A stretch of 64,000 bases of DNA. Origin: Akebia trifoliata (taxonomy: Eukaryota > Streptophyta > Magnoliopsida > Ranunculales > Lardizabalaceae). Within the stretch, counting starts at the first letter, position 1. Each line of letters begins with the position of its first letter. Below the pieces are notes generated by a model, which was not told the DNA's origin, did not search any database, and saw only the letters and a program-made list of their open reading frames with translations. The stretch spans positions 26,965,021 to 27,029,020 of the forward strand of contig CM030718.1 of NCBI GenBank assembly GCA_017979445.1, given 5' to 3'. Positions 55,771 to 64,000 of this stretch are shown piece by piece. A program made the position numbers and the translations under genes.

Positions 55771-58638
55771 TTTTTTTTCTTATGTATCTCAAGTCAATCA
55801 TCTACGATTCCATGATGGGGGCGTGTGTCAGAGAAGACGTCATATTATCACAACTCATATCATTATCTTGGATGGGGACAATCGCCTTGACAGAGAAATT
55901 ATTTTCCACAAAAAATATGCAATCAATCATACATCTGAAAATAACATTTTCTAAAAAGAAGAAAAATAAAAATTATCATTTTCCATGAGCAATCATACAA
56001 ACCTTCCACATCATTAGGTGAAGAAATCTGGTTACCTAAGACTGCAGATGCTGACATTCCAAAGGACCACAACAGGCTTTCCATGTTTGAAACAAGGAAA
56101 ATTTGTAGTTTAAAATACATCTATGCAGTTGGAACTACAATAAACCCATACATGTCGGCCACCCCAACAAAAAAAAAAAACACCACCATGAACCAACCTA
56201 ACCATCTGTCCCCACTCCTCACCACTATAAATTGCTAGGGACCCGGATTTGTACCTGCCATGTGCAATCCATGATCAATGTGGTTTGGACTTGGCGTCGA
56301 CATCAAAAACAACAACGAAGCCTTATCCCAGAGATTTCAGGTTGGCCAAAAAAAATTATATTCCCTTCACTTGAGTGTCCAAAGTCAAGTTTCTTTTTGT
56401 TATAGAGAGAGTTTATTTCTACTTTCTATCCTAATTATGTTTTGTTGCTTATTTAAATTAGTAATCTTTGTGCCAAAAAAGAAATTAATTGTATGAATTT
56501 CTTCTATCATCTCATACCTTAGAAAAAGGCGAAAAATTCAATTAATTTAAAATAAACAAAATCAATTGTTATTGTTTTGACTTGTAGAAAATGCTTATTA
56601 ACTCAAACTAATGAAATTAACTCGATGAGAGGATTGAGACGGCATCAGGGATTGGATTTGAAGCATCGAATATATATTTATATAATCAAGGCAAAGAGTA
56701 CAATACCTACCTATATATGTATGAAAGGTTATGAATTTAATGTGTTAAGAGGTGCAAAACCTTAGTAGATACTTTTATTTATATTAAAAAGGTGATGATC
56801 TTGATTTAGAATCTAGAACAAAACTAAAGTATTTAGAACAGACTAGCATATCATAATTCTAGGAAGGTGATTCCCATCGAATTTGAGAGTTGCAATGACG
56901 GCCAATTGATAAATACTTTGACTACAATATTCCTCTACATTGTCTTGGTGATAAAATTCACACCAATATTGCATTTTTTAGGGGAGGGCATGAACTTAAA
57001 AATAAAAAAAATTAAAACTCAAACCAAACTCAGACGACGAAAGACAGTCTAACTTAAAAAGAGGTTCAATAAAAGAAAAAAAAATGTATACAAAATGCTT
57101 ATGTTTGTAGTATAACCCTCGTCGAGTTCGAATTCAATATCAGGATCTCATACATCGATGTTCGCAGACAATTTTGAATGTGCACTAAATATGCTAAATC
57201 TAAAATGTGAAATGCCCCAATCATTAATATTAATCTCAAACTCTTGCCCTACAAGTTTAGCAAGGGGTCTATCAAATTTGAGCAGAAGCTCCAATAATAA
57301 ATTATTTATGATAAATAATCAAACTCATCTAAAAAGTTGAAATAATTGCATTTTGAACACAGATCTTTATGCAGAGAATCCTTGAAAGTATTAAGTCATC
57401 GAGTTCGAATTTAGCCCCCATTGATATAAAATCCTGGCTCCGCTTCTGTAAAGTGGAGTCTCCATGGACCAAGTGGCATCCGAAAAACTAAGCTCTATTG
57501 CCACCCTAAATGCCCACACACCCAACCCATAATCATTTTAACCCTCATATTAGTCCCTCTCTCCATATAGCTAATCCCAAAAGCAATTTTAAATTTTGGG
57601 ATGGAAATAACATTCTAACATACAAGATGATACTACTTTTAACCTTCAACAATACTCTCCCAAACGAAATCCTTCTAGAACTACTCCAACTACGTTGCCA
57701 TTGAAGTTTGGATATTAAAGGGGCATATGGTATGTCAAAAGGGATGCTACACTAGTGTTATTAATCTTCCCTGGGCCAACATATAATTCCTTACCCAATG
57801 AATCTCCACTTTTTTTTTCTTTTTTTTTTCAAATTAATCTCTCTGAAGAAGCAAATGATTCTTAAGCTCTTCAAAAGAACTTAAACTTGATTTTTTTGCT
57901 TTTGTTTTTAAAAATTTTCACTTTTGATTGGTAAAGGGTAGTTAACAAGGTGAAGTTCAAGGGGGTATGTACAAACCCCGTAACACATGAATCCAATTGA
58001 TCCCTGCCAAATTAGGAATACTTGGGAAGCAACTACTAAAATATGCCAATAATGAATCCAATGTGTTCAAATAACACAAAATTGATGACTCCTCAATCCT
58101 GAAAAATTCAACAATTTTCTTACAAAACCTAACCAACAAAATAGAACTCCAAATTTTCTCAACTCTTGAACCCAAAACATTAATGGAAATTGTAGGATGA
58201 TGGAAGAGAAGAAGCAAGAAAAATAAGAGTTATGGTCAAAGTGCTAGTTGCCTCTCACTTACAAACCTCCAGGTATCGTGCTCATCGACAAGGCAAAACA
58301 CATACTCACACATAAAGCCTATTAGAAACAATTGAAAAAATAAATTAATAAAACAATATAGACCTTGTGAGCTGAGAACAACTTCAAAACCTGTATCTGA
58401 AATTATTTACTTAATTAAAAGACTTGGTATTCTTACTAAATGATAAACATTGCTTCCAAAAATAAATATAAGAATTCAACAAAAAAAGGCACAAAATCCT
58501 TGTGGGTCCAAAATAAGCTACTACAACCACGATGAATCATCTATTACGTAAAGATAGTTTTCTGCAAAACCGACAATAAGTGAGAAAGACAAAATAGTGA
58601 AAATATACCATAGCGTGTTTGATATGCAACTCAACCAC
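55771..58638. other. Gene-poor spacer downstream of RPL14
   Basis: A TATA-like ACTATAAATTGC at about 56222 precedes a 72-codon frame at 56278-56496 without similarity to known proteins. The last few hundred bases before 58639 should be the RPL14 3' UTR. No gene is supported. Confidence 0.4.
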
Positions 58639-61600
58639 TCAAGCTGCAACCTGCTTTTTCAACTTTGAAAGCTCTTGCCTGATTAAACCACCCCTCTGAA
58701 AACAAATGTAATTCTCATCGTAAGACACGATAATTTAGTGACTGAAGTAGGGCTGTCAAGGGATCGACCCAAAATCCATTCTGATCCGATAACTTCGGGT
58801 ATGGATCAATGTTTTGGATTCCGACAATGATCCGATCCAATATCTTCTTGGATCGGATCTAGATCAACCATGTCCCAATCCGACAAGGACCTGATCCGAT
58901 AATATGTAAAGTATATAAATTATATAATATATTTGTTGAGATATCTGAAGTTCATTCAGATTTTGTATATAAGATTGGTTTTGGCTCAATTCAGATCCGA
59001 ACCAATTGTTAATGGATTGGATCTGGATATTGTTTCTTTAATAGGTATTAAGGTTAGTGGAAAGCAAATGAAGTTGGGTTCAAGGGGTTTTGAACCTAGG
59101 ACGTGGGAATAACACTCTACACGTCTTACCACTTAGCAAAGTTGGCACTTCAAGATCGGATCTGGATTTTAATATTGAGATCCGATAAAAACTCAATCTA
59201 TTACTTATCAGGTCAGTCCTGGATCCAATCCTTATTGGATTGGTACCAATCGACCCCAATGCGATCCAGACCAATCCTTCGACAGCCCTAGACTGAAGTA
59301 GCATCAATACTCTAGAAAAGAAATGCAATAGTAAAAGCACACCTTGATTTTTGCTAGCATAACCTTGAACCGATCAAAGTCATTGAGTGAGGCCCTCTTC
59401 TTCTGCACAATCAATTTCCTGCCCCAAGAACTAGTCTCCCACTTGTTTTTCACATCTGCACCAGAAAACATCATCTTCAATTAGATTTTATCTATAAAGA
59501 GAAAATGGAGCTTTTGAATGAAAGATGAACATAAACCTGCGGCTTCCATGGCAGCAATGAGAGACTTCTTTGTAGGCACTCGTTTAATATCAATTTTGAT
59601 GTCAGTTAGTGAGAGCCTCTTGAAATTCATTTGGCATCTAACCATATCTGGGGCATCAACCAGAGCCTGCATGTCAAAGTGTACACATAACAAATGTCAC
59701 AACAGTACAGCTATATTATATAAAATAAATAAATAAAAATAGAGAATAAGACAAATAAACATAAGATATCTATGTCTCAACTGGCAAATATATATTTGTG
59801 TGTGGTTAGAGAGGGAAGCTTTGGTAAAGGCTGTGGTGGTCTTGCATTAGTATGACTCCTACATACGGCACCCCAACTAGGCATAGTGGAGCGTGGAGGG
59901 TAAAGGTTTCATTTGTTTTTCACAGAAAATTCGCACTCAATATTATTATTATTTTTTTACATAGAACTTTCTAGGATATATTTTTTTCATGTTGTTTTGG
60001 TTGCTTCATGGAAAATATGCAAATTTTATGGGGAAAAGAATCGCTTTTCTGTTTTTGTTTTGTTTTTTTTTTTTTTTTTCTGGGGGTTGGGGGGGGAGGG
60101 ATTGAGAAAATATGTCTCAGAAATTTTTGTTTATGGTATATCTTTGTAAAGCTAGCACTCCAAAATTCCAAACCAACATAAAATATACTCCATAGAGAAG
60201 TGGTGGGCTTGATTCATGAAAAAAAAAAAAAAACATGGTTCAATTTACACAGCCCTACATTTAGGAAACCATATGCATTTTTTTTTCTGATAGGTTTAAG
60301 TGCAAAGGAAGGGTTTTGACCCTACGTCTGTGGTATTTACCAGATACAGATATTAACACCTCACCAAGGTGACAGCTTCAAATCATATTGCATTATCACC
60401 TTTTAACAAGAAAAAAGGCAGAACCAAATGGAAAAGAAGTTGAAGTCACACAAAAGAGTCATCAAAGAACAGATCTGCCCTTTCAGGCACTTGTCATCTC
60501 TCTTTCTTCTTACGTATACAGATTTCAAGGAAGGAAAAAGGAGAAAAGCTTTGTTTCTTTTGGGTGGGGGGGAGGGGGGAGGGGGGGGGGGGGGGGGGGG
60601 CATTCAGACAGATTTGTAGTTTGCAATTTGCAGGCCTCTGCACAAGTGAGCAATTCCAATGAAGGGAACAATGAATGCTCCGTCTCAATGATCCTCGGTC
60701 CATGTGCGCCTTTGCTCTTGAAGGAATCTATGTGGCCGACAAATGTTATATTAAAGGCTAGTAATTCTCCACAAGACAAATAAGTGTGGAGAAAATCCGT
60801 GTCTGGAAATATCAAGGTTCCTGAGAGATACTTTAACGAGATTGGTAGATTTGTGAGGCTCTCAAGGTGCTAAAAAAAAAGGTGGAATCAGCCTCTGATG
60901 ATTCCAGAAGTGATAAAGCTAAAGTCTGGAAAGAGCTGGCTCAAGCTTTGTCACAATCAGAGCCAAATAAGGCAAGTGAATATGTTGTCAATAATCATGT
61001 TAGAATGAAGGGAAGGAGAGGTAGTTCAATGAGCATCGAAAGGAGGAGGACTTTGTGCTCCAAAATTCCATCAAGAACCAACGTTTAGACCTTTGGGCGA
61101 TAGAGGATTGTGCTTCTTCTGTGAAGGATCATAAAAGGAGATTAATTGGTCAGGAACATGAACCTCAAATAAGGGAGATCCTCAAATCTGTATGTTTTGG
61201 TGCTCCGCAACCCGGTGTCAGGATATGTTCGCTAATGAACTATCCCATGCTCTTCCAAGTAGTGACAGAATTTATCCAAAACAAGGGTTTAGATTTTTAT
61301 TATAATTGCATAAAATTCATAAAAGTCGCTAATACTTGGGGGGGTTAAATGCACAATTGTATTAAAAGTCGTCAAGACCAAGGCCATGGACTTACATGGG
61401 CTAAATTACAGACCCATTCCCACCAACCCATGGATCTTCAAAAAAGACCCCTTCGAATTATTTAAACACTTTACACTGAAAGAAAGAAAAATAAAAGAAC
61501 AAAAATAATCACATCATGAAAATTCAACTTTTTATCCTCAAAAACCTGACAGTTTCTCTCCTTCCAAATACCCTAACATACAATGAAGGAGTGGTAGATC

Positions 61601-62989
61601 ATATGATCTCTTTGCCAGAAAGAAAGATACTCCTTGACACATCCAAGACCTGAATAAAGCACACACCGACCCAGGGGAACAAGTTGAAATACCGACTAGA
61701 TCCAAGAAGTAAGCCCACACTTCTCAAGCAAGAGAACAACGGATGATACTGTGATTCACTGATTCCCCTTCCTTTTTTACACATAAAGAAGAAATTTGGC
61801 ATGCAAAACCCTCCAAATAAGTTGATCTATTGAGAGAGCTTTACCCAACGCTGAGGTCCAAATGGAAAAAAAAAACAACAAAAAAAAAAGATATCTTGAA
61901 TGGAATTTTTGATAACCAGACTTCGGAAGAATGGGAGCAAGTCCTCGCACATCAAAGCGGAATAGCACCTCGGAGAAAAAATTTCTTTAAAACCACCAAA
62001 CATCCTAAGCGAGTTGTAGTTAGTAAGGAATTGTAATTGATCATTAAAGAAAGTCTAGGGGCAACATTGTAGGCAGAGAGGAATAATAGGGTGAGTTATT
62101 TGTTCGCTTAAGAAATTCCAAGGTTCAAATAAAGGGTCAAATGATAAAATCAAATTATTATGAGCCAAATTTTCCGATCTATTATATTAATGTTTCAAAA
62201 CAATTCATTTGGGCATTTACAAGAGAAACTTTGACACCAATAACTCTCAAGATCTCGAATTTACTAATTCCTAAAGCTGATCCAAGTTCAGATTGAGTTC
62301 AGATTCTTAGTGTGAAATCCAATACTAATTTTTCAACCTATCCAAAACAAAGATATGAGTTTAATTTAGGCAAAAAGAAACCATAATCAATGTGAAAATC
62401 TCTCCATTATTAAGAAATAAAATTGATTCCAGATAATAAGCAAGATTTTACAATTGGAACCAAAATAAAACAAAAAATTGGATCTTCTAGGTGAGAATTA
62501 GCACGTAAACATTGAATAATATAGAGTTAAATTAAAACCCATGAAAGAAAGAAACAAACAAAAAAATTTAAAAAAAAAACCCAACATTGATCGTTTTCAA
62601 TAATACAATTTAAGCTGAGAAAATTAGTATGAAAGTCTACAATAATTCTTTGTTGCTTCTCTAAAATTACGCTAAATGGTGCATATTATCAATAAAGTGG
62701 AAAATTTACTGAAAATGTAAATCGAGCATTAATGGAGGACTTGAAATGGTGTGTAGATCTGAAATCTTACCCTGTTTTGGTCGATAACATCGACAATCAC
62801 GACGAGTTTACCGTACTCTTTTCCATAGTTAACGAGAGCGACTCGCCCGATCTCAACATAGCGTTTGAAAGGCTTTGATTCGAATTTCAAACGAAAGAAA
62901 GAAATAAAGATAAGAGATCAGAAAGAAGTTCAAGTAATTTGAGATTGAAAACTAAGAAGAGAGAGAGAGAGAGAGAGAGAGCTCACCAT
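58639..62989 (-). CDS. RPL14: 60S ribosomal protein L14 (eL14)
   Basis: Coding exons 62989-62987, 62872-62771, 59666-59537, 59455-59343 and 58695-58639 give 134 residues, the normal size for plant eL14. eL14 is a structural protein of the large ribosomal subunit. The protein reads [20 protein letters not shown], then the KOW-like [20 protein letters not shown], the [20 protein letters not shown] block, [20 protein letters not shown] and the Lys-rich end [13 protein letters not shown]. Exon 1 contributes only the ATG, which is directly followed by donor GTGAGC, so the start codon is joined to CCT by splicing. Intron 2 is 3.1 kb and full of repeats. Intron 4 holds a hAT element with a nested SINE. 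A telo-box lies upstream. Confidence 0.97.
58748..59290. mobile_element. hAT-type element in RPL14 intron 4, perfect target duplication
   Basis: Left end TAGGGCTGTCAAGGGAT, right end TCCTTCGACAGCCCTA. The 8-bp flanks are identical: GACTGAAG at 58740-58747 and 59291-59298. The interior repeats GATCCGAT and GGATCTGGAT words. It contains a nested SINE at about 59044-59155 and no transposase frame. A diverged relative may be at about 765-870. Confidence 0.95.
59044..59155 (-). mobile_element. SINE-B nested in the hAT element
   Basis: On the minus strand: AAGTGCCAACTTTGCTAAGT (box A), CCTAGGTTCAAAACCCCTTG (box B), CCACTAACCTTAATACCTAT and a T/A-rich tail. GGATCTGGAT occurs close on both sides (59019-59028 and 59158-59167) and may be the target duplication, though that word is also common in the host element. 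Confidence 0.75.
60062..60110. repeat. T-rich and G-rich simple sequence
   Basis: A T run is followed by GGGGGTTGGGGGGGAGGG. It lies within RPL14 intron 2. Confidence 0.85.
60289..60387 (-). mobile_element. SINE-C copy in RPL14 intron 2
   Basis: On the minus strand: AGCTGTCACCTTGGTGAGGT (box A side), GTAGGGTCAAAACCCTTCCT (box B side), then ACTTAAACCTATCAG and a poly-A run. Confidence 0.6.
60388..61340 (+). other. Unassigned repeat-like block in RPL14 intron 2
   Basis: A G-rich run lies at 60561-60600. The part 60610-61340 has a higher GC content and broken plus-strand frames (for example [20 protein letters not shown] at about 60925). It looks like a decayed retroelement or gene fragment. 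I recognise no family. Confidence 0.3.
61340..61960 (-). mobile_element. Decayed LINE reverse-transcriptase C-terminus in RPL14 intron 2
   Basis: Minus-strand frames, with stops and shifts, read [20 protein letters not shown], then [20 protein letters not shown] text, then WKER-N-QVFEDK. This order is that of the zf-RVT region of plant LINEs. The copy is inactive. Confidence 0.65.
61961..62770. other. Remainder of RPL14 intron 2
   Basis: AT-rich intron sequence without recognisable elements. Confidence 0.5.
62956..62980. repeat. (GA)n tract beside the RPL14 start
   Basis: In transcript sense the donor GTGAGC is directly followed by a (CT)n run, so the tract lies at the 5' end of intron 1. 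Confidence 0.9.
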
Positions 62990-63065
62990 GGTTGCAGAGA
63001 TCTGGAGGAAGAGAGCAAACGTCTGAAGCTCTGAGCTGTAATTCTGTAAATCTTAACAAGTGAGG

Positions 63066-63075
63066 ATTAGGGTTT
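63066..63075 (-). promoter_or_regulatory. Telo-box upstream of RPL14
   Basis: AAACCCTAAT on the minus strand, about 80 bp upstream of the ATG. Same motif class as at P2. Confidence 0.7.
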
Positions 63076-64000
63076 ATGGATTTAGATTGAAAGTTGACAC
63101 GTAATCCAGAATAAATTTCCTATTGTCACACCAATATTTTCTTAGAGCAGTCCGACATCAAATCATCAATAAAGAAATTATATTTTGCACACCAACTTTT
63201 ACTTACAATGCACCAATCCTTTTGAAATTGGGAGAACTAACATTTCATGTGTTGAATAAGACGAAGAATCGTGATAATCTGACTATCCCACGTGGCAAAC
63301 TCAATCGACTACTATAACACCCCAGATTTTTAAACATGTATCTCAAGAAAATCCGCAAGCTAATAAATAGAAGAATTTTCTTTTTTTTAGTTGGAACTTT
63401 TTGAAACTGATTACCCCATTAGATCCGCATTGAAAAATTAATCGAACTACACTATAAGATCGCGAAAATCGAAGTTCATGACATAAACATTTTAATTAAA
63501 ATAAAATAAAATAAATAATGACCGTTACATCCTTTTAACACTATTAATATTTAAAACTACGAAAATTTTAGAATTAATCATTTATTTTTCACGTTCTCTT
63601 CTTCTAAAACAAAACCCTAGGGAAATCCTAGTCTCCCTTCATCTTCAACCCAGGTTTTCATATACATAGAGGACCCGTTAGGCTTCGACGTAGAAGAGAA
63701 AATTGTTCAGTGTATTGCAAACTTCGAAAGGAATCAAATAAATAGTGTTTCTGATCATATCCGATACTAAACCTTTGACTCAACTTAATTTTCTATGCTC
63801 TTCGGATATTTTTCAATGCAAATTTAAAGTAGGGAACTTCTAGATCATTTAATAATCTTAGATTTCTATGCATTATCGTTTTAAACCAAACATCTATTCT
63901 TTTATTGTAAAAATAAATAAAAACTTATCGTTTTGAATAATCTATGATTCTCATCACTCGAGGCATATTTGTAGGGTTAACTTGTAAAATCTGTCGAGAA
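63076..64000. other. Right-edge intergenic region, possible start of a plus-strand gene
   Basis: A G-box (CACGTG) lies at 63289-63294. AAACCCTAGG, a telo-box on the plus strand, lies at 63612-63621, followed by a pyrimidine-rich stretch like a leader. This could mark the 5' end of a gene running out of the window. No coding exon is visible. Confidence 0.3.

Noticed and set aside
60388..60815. Overlapping ORFs with Gly or Pro runs
   Set aside because: They cross a poly-G tract in an RPL14 intron and are composition artefacts.
2745..63000. Biosynthetic gene cluster or defence cassette
   Set aside because: The seven protein genes are from unrelated pathways with large repeat-filled gaps and no shared regulation visible.
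1..64000. CRISPR arrays, bacterial operons or phage genes
   Set aside because: The repeats are inverted or dispersed transposons, not regular spacers, and the genes have spliceosomal introns.

Overview
This is a plant nuclear genome window: AT-rich, with GT-AG introns, a nuclear tRNA gene, telo-box motifs in front of ribosomal protein genes, and a dense load of small DNA transposons, SINEs and LINE 3' ends. The gene set (alkaline/neutral invertase, AGC-VIII kinase, ribosomal P2 and eL14, a TRAF-type zinc finger protein, a WD40/AT-hook protein, a CYP94C P450) is that of a flowering plant. I cannot name the species; a eudicot or an early-diverging angiosperm fits. All exon models were built by hand from splice sites, phase and family conservation, and every model closes in frame.

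Layout. 0-2.7 kb: SINE-like repeat, tRNA-Val(CAC), inverted-repeat MITEs. 2.7-7.0 kb (-): plastid-type alkaline/neutral invertase INVE in six exons, one of them a 49-nt microexon. 9.0-12.6 kb (-): KIPK-like AGC-VIII kinase in two coding exons, with a long leader reaching about 14.3 kb. 16.0-18.3 kb (-): 60S acidic ribosomal protein P2, three exons, the last only 27 nt. 18.9-22.2 kb: transposon-derived DNA. 22.3-25.9 kb (+): TRAF-type zinc finger gene whose first coding exon is tandemly duplicated. 27.2-38.5 kb (-): 15-exon WD40 gene with four AT-hooks in a tandem 47-residue repeat. 39-44.5 kb: nested MITEs and a 37-nt poly-G tract. 44.5-46.1 kb (-): intronless CYP94C-type P450 with a TATA box. 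46-58.6 kb: gene-poor, rich in hAT-type and foldback elements. 58.6-63.0 kb (-): 60S ribosomal protein L14, five exons, the first contributing only the ATG.

The genes are unrelated housekeeping or signalling functions; there is no operon or metabolic cluster. Six of the seven protein genes lie on the minus strand. I found no convincing new multi-gene system. The points most worth a second look are the transposon families (two hAT-type families with 8-bp target duplications), the duplicated TRAF exon with a MITE in one copy, paired hairpins at two loci, the invertase microexon, the AT-hook expansion, a 15-bp G-box palindrome upstream of INVE, and a dispersed repeat found just upstream of four genes.
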